Shown here in pieces: positions 40,685-50,026 of a stretch of 64,000 nt of DNA. The notes below the pieces were generated by a model. The model worked only from the letters and a program-made list of their open reading frames with translations. It did not search any database and was not told the DNA's origin. Location: assembly GCF_023516615.1 (NCBI RefSeq), contig NZ_JAMGBF010000025.1, forward strand, positions 1-64,000. Reading direction: 5' to 3'. Made by a program: the position numbers and the translations under genes. Every line of letters begins with the position of its first letter. The first letter of the stretch is position 1. The stretch is from Streptomyces panaciradicis. GTDB taxonomy: Bacteria > Actinomycetota > Actinomycetes > Streptomycetales > Streptomycetaceae.

Positions 40685-41644
40685 TCACGCCTGCTGCAGC
40701 TGCGGCAGCACCTTCGTGCGGTAGAAGTCGAAGAAGCCGCGCAGGTCGGGGCCGATCTGGTTGACGTAGACCCGGTCGAAACCGGCGTCCGCGAACTGCT
40801 TCAGCTCCGCCACGTGCTCGTCGACGTCGTCCCCGCACACCCGGTTCTCGCGCACCATGTCCTCGGTGACCAGCTGCTGCGCCTGCTCGAAGTGCCTGGG
40901 GGAGGGCAGCACCTGGCTCAGCTCGCCGGGCAGCTGCTCGTTCGCCCAGAGCCGGTGCACGGTCCGTACGGCCTCGTCCCGGTCGATGTCGTAGCAGACC
41001 TTGGTGCCGCCGCTGACCGGCTTCCCGCCGCCCCCGCCCTTGCGGTACTGCTCCACCATGGCCGCGTCCGGCATCATCGTGATGTAGCCGTCGCCGACCC
41101 GTGCCGCCAGCTTGGTGGCGGCCGGCCCGAAGCCGGAGATGTCGATCGGCACGGGCTCCTCCGGCACCGTGTACAGCCGGGCGTTCTCGACCGTGTAGTG
41201 CGGGCCGCGGTGGTTGACCTCCTCGCCGCTGAACAGCCGGCGCATGATCTGGATGGCCTCCTCCAGCATCTCCAGGCGGACGTGGGCGGGCGGCCAGTGG
41301 TCGCCGAGGATGTGCTCGTTGAGCGCCTCGCCCGAGCCGAGGCCGAGCCGGAAGGCGCCGTTCGTCATCACCGCGCTGGTCGCCGCGGCCTGCGCCACCA
41401 CCGCCGGGTGCATCCGCACGGTCGGGCAGGTCACCGCCGTCTCCACCGGCAGGGACACGGCCTCGGACAGCGCGCCGATCACCGACCACACGAACGGGCT
41501 CTGGCCCTGCTCGTCGTTCCACGGGTGGTAGTGGTCGGAGATCCACAACGACTGGAAACCGGCCTGCTCGGCCATCCGCGCCTGCTCGATCAGCTCCGCG
41601 GGACCGTACTGCTCGCACGAGAGGAAATAGCCGTACTCGGGCAT
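40685..41644 (-). CDS. F420-dependent oxidoreductase (LLM class, G6PDH-like)
   Basis: This 319-residue luciferase-like TIM barrel is of the family that uses deazaflavin F420. Seen are FLSCEQYGPAELIEQARMAEQAGF, WISDHYHPW (close to F420-dependent glucose-6-phosphate dehydrogenase), RLGLGSGEALNEHI, and FGPAATKLAARVGDGYI. The sugar-phosphate specificity is not certain. Its promoter region holds a GGTT-N15-GGGTAC sigma-B-type element shared back-to-back with the NDH-2 gene. Confidence 0.9.
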   Translation of the reverse strand: MPEYGYFLSCEQYGPAELIEQARMAEQAGFQSLWISDHYHPWNDEQGQSPFVWSVIGALSEAVSLPVETAVTCPTVRMHPAVVAQAAATSAVMTNGAFRLGLGSGEALNEHILGDHWPPAHVRLEMLEEAIQIMRRLFSGEEVNHRGPHYTVENARLYTVPEEPVPIDISGFGPAATKLAARVGDGYITMMPDAAMVEQYRKGGGGGKPVSGGTKVCYDIDRDEAVRTVHRLWANEQLPGELSQVLPSPRHFEQAQQLVTEDMVRENRVCGDDVDEHVAELKQFADAGFDRVYVNQIGPDLRGFFDFYRTKVLPQLQQA

Positions 41645-41686
41645 GGGGGAGTGCCTCCGCGACGTCGGCGGTTGTGGTCCGGGTCC

Positions 41687-41713
41687 GGGTACCCGGGGGC
41701 CGCGGCGGCAACC
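41687..41713 (-). promoter_or_regulatory. sigma-B-type promoter, F420 oxidoreductase; shared palindromic -10
   Basis: On the minus strand GGTT (41710-41713), 15 bases, then GGGTAC (41689-41694). The -10 is part of GGGTACCC (41687-41694), so the plus strand also reads GGTT-N13-GGGTAC towards the NDH-2 gene. It is divergent promoter architecture by sequence only. Confidence 0.5.
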
Positions 41714-41790
41714 GGCGCACGTTTGGCGGCCCTGACCAGGGGGACGCGGAAGTCTCCGTACGACGCCCGCGACAGCGCCGGAGGCGAACC

Positions 41791-43452
41791 GTGGCTCGAC
41801 CCCGCATCCTGATCGTCGGAGCCGGCTTCGCCGGATACCAGACGGCCCGCACCCTGTCCCGTCTGATGCGGCACAAGGCCGAGGTCACCCTGCTGAATCC
41901 GACCGACTACTTCCTGTACCTGCCCCTGCTGCCCCAGGTCGCCGCCGGCATCCTGGAACCGCGCCGGGTCACCGTCTCCCTCTCCGGCACCCTGCCGCAC
42001 GTCCGGCTGGTCCTGGGCGAGGCCGACGCGATCGACCTCGACGGGCGCACCGTGCACTACACCGGGCCGGAGGGCGACGGCGGGACCCTCGCCTACGACC
42101 GGCTGGTGCTCGCGGCCGGCAGCGTCAACAAGCTGTTGCCCATCCCGGGCGTCGCCGAGCACGCGCACGGCTTCCGTGGGCTGCCCGAGGCGCTGTACCT
42201 GCGCGACCACGTGACCCGGCAGGTGGAGCTGGCGGCCGCCGCGGACGACCCGAAGACCTGCGCCGCCCGCTGCACCTTCGTGGTGGTCGGCGCCGGGTAC
42301 ACCGGCACCGAGGTCGCCGCGCAGGGGCAGCTGTTCACCGACGCGCAGGTCCGCAAGCATCCGCTGCGCCGGGGCATGCGGCCGCGCTGGCTGCTGCTGG
42401 ACATCGCGAAACGGGTGCTGCCCGAACTCGACGAACACCTCTCGCGCACCGCCGACACCGTGCTGCGCGAGCGGGGCGTCGACGTGCGCATGGGCACCTC
42501 CGTGAAGGAGGCCACGCACGAGGGGGTGCTGCTCACCGACGGCGAGTTCGTGCCCACCCGCTCGCTGGTGTGGTGCGTCGGCGTACGGCCCGATCCGCTC
42601 GCCGAGTCCATGGGGCTGCCCATGGAACGCGGCCGCCTGCTGGTCGATCCGCACCTGCAGGTGCCGGGCCGGCCCGAGCTGTTCGCCGCCGGGGACGCGG
42701 CGGCCGTGCCGGATCTGGAGAAGCCCGGCCAGTACACCCCGATGACGGCACAGCACGCCTGGCGGCAGGGGAAGGTCGCGGGCCGCAACGTCGCCGCGTC
42801 GCTGGGCCACGGGGAGCGGCGCGCCTACAGCCACCGTGACCTGGGGTTCGTCGTCGACCTGGGCGGGGTCAAGGCCGCCGCCAACCCGCTCGGCGTCCCG
42901 CTGTCCGGCCCCGTCGCGGGCGCGGTCACCCGGGGCTACCACCTCGCCGCGATGCCCGGCAACCGCGTCCGGGTCGCCGCCGACTGGCTCCTGGACGCCG
43001 TACTGCCGCGCCAGGCCGTCCAGTTGGGCCTCGTCCGCTCCTGGTCGGTGCCCCTCGACACCGCCTCCCCGGAACTGGCGCGGGTGGCGGGCCGGCCGGA
43101 GGGCCGGCAGGAGACCGACGCCCGCTCGGGCCCCGGCGCGGCCACGGCGGCCGACACCACGGGGCGAACCGGGACGACGGAACAGCCCGAGCCCGCGAAG
43201 AACCAGCCCGGCGGCGAGCCCGCGAAGAACCAGCCGGGTGGAGAGCCCGCGAAGAACCAGCCGGGCGGCGAGCCCGCGAAGAACCAGCCGGGTGGAGAGG
43301 CGGCCGGGAACCAGCCCGGCGGTGAGGCCGCGAAGAAGCAGCCCGGCCGACCGGCCGGTGGCGACTCGGACGGGGAGGCGCGTGACGGTGAGGGCGCGCA
43401 GACCCCCGGACCCGACCGCCGCTCCGACATTTCCGCAGAAGGAGACGCATGA
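41791..43452 (+). CDS. ndh: type II NADH dehydrogenase with repeat tail
   Basis: This membrane-associated flavoenzyme passes electrons from NADH to menaquinone without pumping protons. It has 553 residues. The two Rossmann motifs are ILIVGAGFAGYQTA at residue 5 and FVVVGAGYTGTEVA near residue 165, followed by the FAD-binding ELFAAGDAA and the quinone-site-like TPMTAQHAWRQGK. The catalytic part ends about residue 445. The last 90 residues are hydrophilic and carry six 9-residue repeats of the form EPAKNQPGG. GGAGGCGAACC precedes GTG 41791. Its stop overlaps the transketolase ATG. Confidence 0.9.
   Translation: MARPRILIVGAGFAGYQTARTLSRLMRHKAEVTLLNPTDYFLYLPLLPQVAAGILEPRRVTVSLSGTLPHVRLVLGEADAIDLDGRTVHYTGPEGDGGTLAYDRLVLAAGSVNKLLPIPGVAEHAHGFRGLPEALYLRDHVTRQVELAAAADDPKTCAARCTFVVVGAGYTGTEVAAQGQLFTDAQVRKHPLRRGMRPRWLLLDIAKRVLPELDEHLSRTADTVLRERGVDVRMGTSVKEATHEGVLLTDGEFVPTRSLVWCVGVRPDPLAESMGLPMERGRLLVDPHLQVPGRPELFAAGDAAAVPDLEKPGQYTPMTAQHAWRQGKVAGRNVAASLGHGERRAYSHRDLGFVVDLGGVKAAANPLGVPLSGPVAGAVTRGYHLAAMPGNRVRVAADWLLDAVLPRQAVQLGLVRSWSVPLDTASPELARVAGRPEGRQETDARSGPGAATAADTTGRTGTTEQPEPAKNQPGGEPAKNQPGGEPAKNQPGGEPAKNQPGGEAAGNQPGGEAAKKQPGRPAGGDSDGEARDGEGAQTPGPDRRSDISAEGDA
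43189..43350 (+). repeat. six 27-bp in-frame tandem repeats in the ndh tail
   Basis: Six units encode EPAKNQPGG (four copies), EAAGNQPGG and EAAKKQPGR. Near-identity of the first four DNA units suggests recent slippage, and the copy number is likely to vary between strains. Confidence 0.9.
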
Positions 43453-45296
43453 ACACCGCCGAACTCACCGAGCTCGCCCAGCAGTTGAGGGTCGACAGCG
43501 TGCGCGCCTCGGCTGCCGCGGGGTCCGGGCACCCGACGTCCTCGATGTCCGCCGCGGACCTGATGGCCGTCCTGATCGCCCGCCACCTGCGCTACGACTT
43601 CGACCGCCCCGCCCACCCCGGCAACGACCGCTTCGTGCTGTCCAAGGGGCACGCCTCGCCGCTGCTGTACTCCGCCTACAAGGCGGTCGGCGCCGTCGGC
43701 GACGAGGAACTGCTGAGCTTCCGCAAGCTCGGCAGCCGGCTCGAAGGGCATCCGACCCCGCGCCGGCTGCCCTGGGTCGAGACGGCCACCGGGTCGCTCG
43801 GCCAGGGGCTCCCCGTCGGCGTCGGCATCGCGCTGTCCGGCAAGCGCCTGGAGCGCACCGGTTACCGCGTGTGGGTGCTGTGCGGGGACAGCGAACTGGC
43901 CGAGGGGTCCGTGTGGGAGGCCGCCGAGCACGCGGCGTACGAGCACCTCGACAACCTCACCGTGATCGTCGACGTGAACCGGCTGGGCCAGCGCGGACCC
44001 ACCCGGCACGGGCACGACCTCGACGCCTACGCCCGCCGTTTCCAGGCGTTCGGCTGGCACACCGTCGAGGTCGACGGGCACGACGTGGACGCCATCGACC
44101 GCGCCTACGGCGAGGCGGCCTCGACCGCCGGCCGGCCCACCGTGATCCTCGCCCGCACCCTCAAGGGCAAGGGCGTCCGGGCCGTCCAGGACCGCGAGGG
44201 CCTGCACGGCAAGCCGCTGCCCGACGCGGACGAGGCCATCGCCGAGCTCGGCGGCCCCCGCGACCTCCGCGTCCGGGTGAAGGAGCCGCCCGCGGCCCGG
44301 ATGCTGCACGCCGTGCGCACCGGCCACTGCGAGCTGCCCGGCTGGGACAAGGGCGAGGAGGTCGCCACCCGCAACGCGTTCGGGGAGGCGCTGGCCGCGC
44401 TCGGCAGCGGCCGCGGCGACGTCGTGGCCCTCGACGGCGAGGTGGGCGACTCCACGCGCACGGAGGCCTTCGCCAAGGAGCACGCCGAGCGCTACTTCGA
44501 GTGCTACATCGCCGAGCAGGAGATGGTCGCCGCCGCCGTCGGTCTCGCCGCCCGCGGCTGGGTGCCGTACGCCTGCACGTTCGCGGCCTTCCTCACGCGC
44601 GCCTACGACTTCGTGCGGATGGCGTCGATCAGCGGCGCCGGCATCAACCTGGTCGGCTCGCACGCCGGGGTCGCCATCGGCCAGGACGGGCCCTCCCAGA
44701 TGGGTCTGGAGGACCTGGCGATGATGCGGGCCGTGCACGGCTCGACCGTGCTGTACCCGTGCGACGCCAACCAGACCGCCCGGCTGGTCGCCGAGATGGC
44801 GGGCTGCGAGGGCGTCCGTTACCTGCGCACCTCCCGCGGCGAGAGCCCGGTGATCTACGGCCCCGACGAGGAGTTCCCGATCGGCGGCAGCAGGGTGCTG
44901 CGCTCCTCCGCCGACGACCGGCTGACCCTTGTCGCGGCCGGTGTCACCGTGCACGAGGCGCTCGCCGCCGCCGACGCACTGGAGCGGGACGGCATCCGGG
45001 TCCGGGTCGTCGACCTGTACTCGGTCAAGCCCGTCGACCGGCTCACGCTGCGCCGGGCCGCGGAGGAGACCGGCTGCCTGGTCACCGTGGAGGACCACCA
45101 CGAGGAGGGCGGTCTCGGCGACGCCGTCCTGGACGCGTTCCTCGACGGCCGGCCCGTACCGCGGCTGGTGCGGCTCGCCGTGCGCGACATGCCGGGCTCC
45201 GCCTCGCCGGACGAGCAGCTGCACGCGGCCGGCATCGACGCCGAGTCGATCGCGGCGGCCGGGAAGCTGCTGGTGGAGGAGGCGGTCGTGTCGTGA
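43449..45296 (+). CDS. transketolase
   Basis: This 615-residue thiamine-diphosphate enzyme moves two-carbon ketol units in the pentose phosphate pathway. It contains GSGHPTSSMSAADLM, SKGHASPLLYS, the TPP motif GDSELAEGSVWEAAEHAAYEHLDNLTVIVDVN, the second-domain catalytic Glu in IAEQEMVAAAVGLA and a C-terminal transketolase domain (VTVEDHHEEGGLGDAV). It is shorter than the housekeeping TktA type (about 690) and resembles the short transketolases found in archaea and animals. ATGA overlap with ndh and GTGA overlap with the LigD-like gene make a tight operon. Confidence 0.92.
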   Translation: MNTAELTELAQQLRVDSVRASAAAGSGHPTSSMSAADLMAVLIARHLRYDFDRPAHPGNDRFVLSKGHASPLLYSAYKAVGAVGDEELLSFRKLGSRLEGHPTPRRLPWVETATGSLGQGLPVGVGIALSGKRLERTGYRVWVLCGDSELAEGSVWEAAEHAAYEHLDNLTVIVDVNRLGQRGPTRHGHDLDAYARRFQAFGWHTVEVDGHDVDAIDRAYGEAASTAGRPTVILARTLKGKGVRAVQDREGLHGKPLPDADEAIAELGGPRDLRVRVKEPPAARMLHAVRTGHCELPGWDKGEEVATRNAFGEALAALGSGRGDVVALDGEVGDSTRTEAFAKEHAERYFECYIAEQEMVAAAVGLAARGWVPYACTFAAFLTRAYDFVRMASISGAGINLVGSHAGVAIGQDGPSQMGLEDLAMMRAVHGSTVLYPCDANQTARLVAEMAGCEGVRYLRTSRGESPVIYGPDEEFPIGGSRVLRSSADDRLTLVAAGVTVHEALAAADALERDGIRVRVVDLYSVKPVDRLTLRRAAEETGCLVTVEDHHEEGGLGDAVLDAFLDGRPVPRLVRLAVRDMPGSASPDEQLHAAGIDAESIAAAGKLLVEEAVVS

Positions 45297-46222
45297 GCGC
45301 CGACGGTGCACGGACCGTGCGGGCCGGGCGCCGGACGGTGCGGGTCCACCGGGCGGACAAGGTGCTCTTCCCCGGAAGCGGCGACGCGAAGGAGTACACC
45401 AAGGGCGACCTGGTCGACTACTACCGGTCGGCCGCCCCGCTGATGCTGCCGCACCTGCGCGGGCGTCCGCTGATGCTGGAACGGCACCCGGACGGCATCG
45501 ACGGCCCGCGCTTCATGCAGAAGAACACCCCCGAGAACCACCCCGACTGGATCACCCGCGTCGAGCTGGCCAAGGAGGGCGGCACGGTCTGCCACACCGT
45601 GTGCGACGACACGGCCACCCTGGTGTACCTGGCCGACCAGGCCGCCGTCACCCTGCACCGCTGGCTGTCCCGGGTGGGGCGGGTGGACCGGCCCGACCGG
45701 ATGGTGTTCGACCTGGACCCGGCGGGTGACGACTTCGCGGCGGTGCGGGAGGCGGCCCGGTGGCTGGGCGAGCTCCTCGACGAGCTGAAGCTGCCCTCCG
45801 CCCTGATGACGACGGGCTCGCGCGGCCTGCACGTGGTGGTGCCGGTCGACGGCCGGCACGACTTCGACGAGGTCCGCGCGTTCGCCCGGGACGTCGCCGA
45901 CACCCTCGCCGAGGCCCACCCCGACCGGCTCACCACCGCCGCCCGCAAGAAGGACCGCGGCGAGCGGCTCTACCTCGACGTGGGCCGCAACGCCTACGCG
46001 CAGACGGCGGTCGCCCCCCTCACCGTGCGTGCCCTGCCCGGGGCGCCCGTGGCCACCCCCATGGACTGGTCCCAGCTGGACGACCCGGGTCTGCACGCGC
46101 GTCGCTGGACCATCGCCGACGCGGTCGAACAGGTCCGCGGCGACCCCTGGGCCGGCCTCCTGAGCAAGGCGCGCGCGCTCGGACCCGCCCGCCGCAGGCT
46201 CGACGCCTTGCGCGGTGCGTGA
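45293..46222 (+). CDS. LigD-type polymerase/primase domain protein
   Basis: This 309-residue stand-alone archaeo-eukaryotic primase-like polymerase has the domain that fills ends in bacterial non-homologous end joining. Key features are RADKVLFP, the ribo-specific PENHPDW region, the metal-binding DLDP, SRGLHVVVPV and ARKKDRGERLYLDVGRNAYAQT. No ligase or nuclease domain is attached. In Mycobacterium, similar stand-alone enzymes (PolD) support repair in stationary cells. GTG 45293 overlaps the transketolase stop. It ends 46 bases before gvpO. Confidence 0.92.
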   Translation: MSADGARTVRAGRRTVRVHRADKVLFPGSGDAKEYTKGDLVDYYRSAAPLMLPHLRGRPLMLERHPDGIDGPRFMQKNTPENHPDWITRVELAKEGGTVCHTVCDDTATLVYLADQAAVTLHRWLSRVGRVDRPDRMVFDLDPAGDDFAAVREAARWLGELLDELKLPSALMTTGSRGLHVVVPVDGRHDFDEVRAFARDVADTLAEAHPDRLTTAARKKDRGERLYLDVGRNAYAQTAVAPLTVRALPGAPVATPMDWSQLDDPGLHARRWTIADAVEQVRGDPWAGLLSKARALGPARRRLDALRGA

Positions 46223-46268
46223 AGGTTTGGCGGCTGATATTGCGGCCACCCGCAAACAAGAGGTGGCC

Positions 46269-46625
46269 ATGTCTGACACAAAAAACTCACAAGAATCCCA
46301 GAATTCACAGGAATCACAGAATTCGGACAAAGGGAACGGCGAGGCGAGAAAGCGGTCCAACCCGATGGAGGTGCTGCGCCACGCGCGCACCCAGCTCGCA
46401 GAGCTGACGGGCATGACCCCCGAGAGCGTCTCGTCGTTCGAGCAGACGGACGACGGCTGGTGTCTCGAGGTCGAGGTCCTGGAGCTGGCGCGGGTGCCGG
46501 ACACGATGAGCCTGATGGCGAGCTATCAGGTCGACCTCGACCAGGACGGTCAACTGACCGGATACCGACGTGTCCGACGTTATGAGCGCGGGCGGGCCGA
46601 CGCACACAGGTCCGGCGGCCGCTAG
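46269..46625 (+). CDS. gvpO: gas vesicle protein GvpO
   Basis: This 118-residue protein has a Ser/Asn/Gln-rich N-terminal tail (residues 1-30) and a conserved domain with [55 protein letters not shown], typical of GvpO. In haloarchaea GvpO is needed for vesicle formation, with regulatory effects reported. It is the first gene of the operon here. The codon mix in its tail (AAA, TCA, AGA) is less GC-rich than the neighbours. ATG 46269 follows AAGAGGTGGCC. Confidence 0.92.
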   Translation: MSDTKNSQESQNSQESQNSDKGNGEARKRSNPMEVLRHARTQLAELTGMTPESVSSFEQTDDGWCLEVEVLELARVPDTMSLMASYQVDLDQDGQLTGYRRVRRYERGRADAHRSGGR

Positions 46626-46677
46626 GCCACCGTCCCGCTCACATTTCCGAGACCACAGAAAAGGAGGCGCGGTCGGC

Positions 46678-47112
46678 ATGACCGTTGTCCCGGCACAGCA
46701 GACCGGCGGCGGGGGCGGTTCCAGCGGCCTCTACGACGTTCTGGAACTCGTCCTCGACAGGGGTCTGGTCATCGATGCGTTCGTACGGGTCTCCCTGGTC
46801 GGCATCGAGATCCTGAAGATCGACGTCCGTGTCGTCGTGGCCAGCGTCGACACCTACCTGCGCTTCGCCGAGGCGTGCAACCGGCTCGACCTGGAGTCCG
46901 GCCCGCACAAGAGCCCCGGCCTGCCCGATCTGGTCGGTGAGATGACCGAGTCCGGCGCGCGCGGCAAGTCCAAGGGTGCGCTCTCCGGAGCCGCCGAGAC
47001 CGTCTCCGGCGCCTTCAAGCAGGCGCGTGAAGAGGGGCGCGAGAAGGAGACCGAGTCCCGGCCGCGCGCCCGCAAGACCACGACCTCGCGCAGGAAGGAG
47101 GAGCAGGAGTGA
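46678..47112 (+). CDS. gvpA: gas vesicle structural protein GvpA
   Basis: This 144-residue protein's residues 15-75 are the canonical vesicle-wall rib protein ([52 protein letters not shown]). The GvpA core is about 70 residues in cyanobacteria and haloarchaea, while here a further 65-residue hydrophilic tail follows, ending in a strongly basic stretch. AAGGAGG precedes ATG 46678. Its stop overlaps gvpF (GTGA). Confidence 0.95.
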   Translation: MTVVPAQQTGGGGGSSGLYDVLELVLDRGLVIDAFVRVSLVGIEILKIDVRVVVASVDTYLRFAEACNRLDLESGPHKSPGLPDLVGEMTESGARGKSKGALSGAAETVSGAFKQAREEGREKETESRPRARKTTTSRRKEEQE

Positions 47113-47879
47113 GCACGTACGTCTACGGCATCACCGCGAGTTCGCACCCCGCGCTCCCGGAGGACCTGGTGGGCGTCGGTGATCCGCCGCGCCAGGTGCG
47201 GGTCCTGCAGGCCGGGGAGCTGGCGGCCGTCGTGAGCGACGCGCCCGAGGGGCTGCGGCCCAAGCGCAAGGACCTGCTCGCCCACCAGGCGGTGCTCGCG
47301 GAGGCGGGAGCCGCCGGAGTGGTGCTGCCCATGCGCTTCGGCAGCGTCGCACCGGACGACGACACCGTCACCGGTGTCCTCACCGAGCGCGCCGACCACT
47401 ACAAGGAGCGGCTGGGCGCCCTGGAGGGCAAGGTCGAGTACAACGTCAAGGCCACCCACCAGGAAGAGGCCGTCCTGCACCTGGTGATGTCCGGGAACCC
47501 GGACATCCGCGCCATGACCGAGGCCAACCGGCAGGCGGGCGGCGGCAGTTACGACGACCGGCTCAGGCTCGGCGAGATGGTGGTCTCCGCGGTCAAGGCC
47601 CGCGAGGCCGAGGACGCCACCGAGGTCCAGCAGGCCCTCGAACCCCTCGCCGCGGACGTGGCGGCCGGCCCCGAGTCCAGCGGCTGGCTGCTCAACATCT
47701 CCTTCCTGGTGGACCGCGACTCCGCCGACGAGTTCCTGGCGGCGGTGGACCGGATCCGCAACAGCCACCCCCACATCGAGCTGCGCGTCAACGGGCCGCT
47801 GCCCCCGTACAGCTTCGTGGAACCGGGCCCCGCCGAGCACGCGAGCTCCGCGGCGGGTCCGGGCATCGCCCAGGAGTGA
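47109..47879 (+). CDS. gvpF: gas vesicle protein GvpF (GvpF/L family)
   Basis: This 256-residue GvpF/GvpL family protein is thought to bind and chaperone GvpA before assembly. The pattern [65 protein letters not shown] and the C-terminal [14 protein letters not shown] is diagnostic. The start is GTG 47109, overlapping the gvpA stop by four bases. It is paralogous to gvpL downstream. Confidence 0.95.
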   Translation: MSTYVYGITASSHPALPEDLVGVGDPPRQVRVLQAGELAAVVSDAPEGLRPKRKDLLAHQAVLAEAGAAGVVLPMRFGSVAPDDDTVTGVLTERADHYKERLGALEGKVEYNVKATHQEEAVLHLVMSGNPDIRAMTEANRQAGGGSYDDRLRLGEMVVSAVKAREAEDATEVQQALEPLAADVAAGPESSGWLLNISFLVDRDSADEFLAAVDRIRNSHPHIELRVNGPLPPYSFVEPGPAEHASSAAGPGIAQE

Positions 47880-47883
47880 GCAC

Positions 47884-48147
47884 GTGGGATTGATCAAGGA
47901 GCTGGTCCTGCTGCCCTTCGCCCCGGTACGCGGAAGCGGCTGGGTGATCGGGCAGGTCCTGCAGGAGGCGGAGCGCATCTACTACGACCCGTCGACGGTC
48001 AGGGCCGAACTCGCCCGTCTGGAAGAGCAGTTGGAGGCCGGCGAGATCGACGAGGAGGAGTTCGACCGACAGGAGGACGAACTCCTGGACCGGCTGGAAA
48101 CCGGCCTGCGCAGAGGCGGGGCCACAGGCAACGGGACGGCACGATGA
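47884..48147 (+). CDS. gvpG: gas vesicle protein GvpG
   Basis: This 87-residue GvpG has a hydrophobic N-terminus (MGLIKELVLLPFAPVRGSGWVIGQVLQEAE) and a coiled-coil-prone acidic segment (ELARLEEQLEAGEIDEEEFDRQEDELLDRLE). It is an accessory assembly protein in known clusters. It lies four bases after gvpF and overlaps gvpY by ATGA. Confidence 0.93.
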   Translation: MGLIKELVLLPFAPVRGSGWVIGQVLQEAERIYYDPSTVRAELARLEEQLEAGEIDEEEFDRQEDELLDRLETGLRRGGATGNGTAR

Positions 48148-48860
48148 ACCGAGTGGGACTGGGCCTCGCGGTAGGGGCCGGGTACGTCCTTGGACGTACC
48201 AAGAAAATGAAAATGGCGTTCGCGCTCGGCGGGCTCGTGGCCGGCAAGCGGATGAATCTGAGCCCGCGCATGCTGGCGGACGTCCTCTCCCAGCAACTGC
48301 AGAACAACCCGCAGTTCAAGGAGATCGGCGACCAGCTGCGCCAGGACCTGCGCGGCGTCGGCAAGGCGGCCTCGGGCGCGATGGTGGAGCGGCAGATGGA
48401 CGCCCTCGCCAACCGCCTGCACGGCCGTACCGCCCAGGTCCGCGACCAGCTCTCGGGCGTGGCCGGCAAGGCGACCGGCGGCCTCTCCTCCGAGGAGGAC
48501 GAGGACGAGGGCCGGGAGGACACTGAGGAGGAACCCCGCGAGGAGTACGAGGAGGAACCTCAGGAGGAGCACGAGGACGAACCTCGCGACGAGCACGACG
48601 AGGAGGAACCGGAGGCGGACGAAGAGGAGTCCTCGGACTCCGAAGAGGACCGGGCCCCGGTGAGGCGGACCGCCAAGAAGGCCGCCAAGAAGGCCCCGGC
48701 CAAGAAGACGGCCGCGAAGAGGGCCCCGGCCAAGAAGACGGCGGCCAAGCGGACCTCGGGCGGGCAGCCCCCGGCGAAGAAGGCCGCCAAGAAGACGGCC
48801 GCGGCCGGCGGCGGCACCCGCGCAGCCCGCTCCCGTCAGCCGAAGGGAGGCGGTGAGTGA
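48144..48860 (+). CDS. gvpY: gas vesicle accessory protein GvpY
   Basis: This 238-residue protein is found in actinobacterial vesicle operons. Residues 1-115 form a conserved part with a weakly hydrophobic N-terminus (GLGLAVGAGYVLGRTKKMKMAFALGGLVAGKR). Residues about 116-170 are almost all Glu/Asp. Residues about 172-238 are lysine/alanine repeats of the KKAAKKAPAKKTAAK type, like histone H1 or HU tails. The two blocks make the tail a polyampholyte. Its function is unknown; I assign the name from operon position, using the order O-A-F-G-Y-Z-J-L-S-K known in S. coelicolor. Confidence 0.85.
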   Translation: MNRVGLGLAVGAGYVLGRTKKMKMAFALGGLVAGKRMNLSPRMLADVLSQQLQNNPQFKEIGDQLRQDLRGVGKAASGAMVERQMDALANRLHGRTAQVRDQLSGVAGKATGGLSSEEDEDEGREDTEEEPREEYEEEPQEEHEDEPRDEHDEEEPEADEEESSDSEEDRAPVRRTAKKAAKKAPAKKTAAKRAPAKKTAAKRTSGGQPPAKKAAKKTAAAGGGTRAARSRQPKGGGE

Positions 48861-50026
48861 TGACCGAGACAGTCGGATCGGCCACCTCGGCCGCGCGCGG
48901 AGCGACCGACAAGGCGTCCCCGCTGACGGATCTGGCCCACAGCGAGGCCGCCGACCGCCTCAAGGGCGAGGTGCAGGAGTACCTCGCCGCACAGGCCACG
49001 CGCCTGCTGACGGGAGTCGGCCGCAAGCTGGGCGAGACCACGGGCAAGCTCAACGACATAGCCGAGGGCAACAGCCCCGGCTTCGCCAAGCTCGCCCTGG
49101 ACGGCGGCCGCAAGCTGGCCGAGGGCAAGGGGCCGCTGCGCTCCGCCCTGGAGGTCGGCGCCTCACGCGCCAAGGAGAACGTCGTGGGAGCCTTCAAGAA
49201 CCTCGGTGGGGGCGGCAAGGGCAAGCGCAAGAAGGGGGCCGGCAAGAAGCCGACGGTGATCATCGAGTCCGTCGACGTCGGCGTGGACCGGCGCACCGCC
49301 TACGACCAGTGGACGCAGTACCAGGACTTCAGCACCTTCGCCAAGGGCGTCAAGAGCGCGAGCCGCTCCGACGACACCCAGAGCGACTGGCAGATGAAGA
49401 TCTTCTGGTCCAACCGGAGCTGGAAGGCGAAGACCACCGAGCAGGTGCCGGACGACCGGATCGCCTGGACCTCGGAGGGCGCCAAGGGCACCACCAAGGG
49501 CGTCGTCTCCTTCCACCGGCTCGACGACAACCTCACCCGGGTCCTGCTGGTCATCGAGTACTACCCCTCGGGTCTGTTCGAGAAGACCGGCAACATCTGG
49601 CGCGCCCAGGGCCGTCGCGCCCGGCTCGACCTCAAGAACTTCGTCCGCTTCATCACCCTCAAGGGCGAGGCCGAGGACAGCTGGCGCGGCGAGATCCGCG
49701 ACGGCGAGGTCGTCCGCAGCCACGAGGACGCGATCGCCGAGGAGGAGGAATCGCAGCAGAGCTCCGAGGAGGGCTCGGAAGAAGAGGGCGAGGACACCTA
49801 CGAGGGCGAAGAGGGCGAGGACGCCTACGAGGGCGAAGAAGGCGAAGAGGGCGAGGAGGAGCCCGAGGGCGAGTACGACGAGGAGGAAGAGGGCGAGGAG
49901 TACGACGAGGAGCCCGAGGGCGAGGAAGAGGCCGAGGAGCCCGAGGGCGAGTACGAGGACGAGGAAGAGGAAGAGACCGAGGAAGAGCCCGAGTACGAGT
50001 ACGCCGACGGTCGGGGCCGTCGATGA
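48857..50026 (+). CDS. gvpZ: gas vesicle accessory protein GvpZ, SRPBCC domain
   Basis: This 389-residue protein has a helical N-terminal region (residues 20-110), then an SRPBCC/polyketide-cyclase-like domain (about residues 135-290: VIIESVDVGVDRRTAYDQWTQYQDFSTFAKGV, TTKGVVSFHRLDDNLTRVLL). The C-terminal tail of about 95 residues is nearly all Glu/Asp/Gly/Tyr. GTG 48857 or ATG 48860 may start it; GGGAGG lies six or nine bases before them. The acidic tail could pair with the lysine-rich tail of GvpY. Its role in vesicles is not known. Confidence 0.85.
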   Translation: MMTETVGSATSAARGATDKASPLTDLAHSEAADRLKGEVQEYLAAQATRLLTGVGRKLGETTGKLNDIAEGNSPGFAKLALDGGRKLAEGKGPLRSALEVGASRAKENVVGAFKNLGGGGKGKRKKGAGKKPTVIIESVDVGVDRRTAYDQWTQYQDFSTFAKGVKSASRSDDTQSDWQMKIFWSNRSWKAKTTEQVPDDRIAWTSEGAKGTTKGVVSFHRLDDNLTRVLLVIEYYPSGLFEKTGNIWRAQGRRARLDLKNFVRFITLKGEAEDSWRGEIRDGEVVRSHEDAIAEEEESQQSSEEGSEEEGEDTYEGEEGEDAYEGEEGEEGEEEPEGEYDEEEEGEEYDEEPEGEEEAEEPEGEYEDEEEEETEEEPEYEYADGRGRR

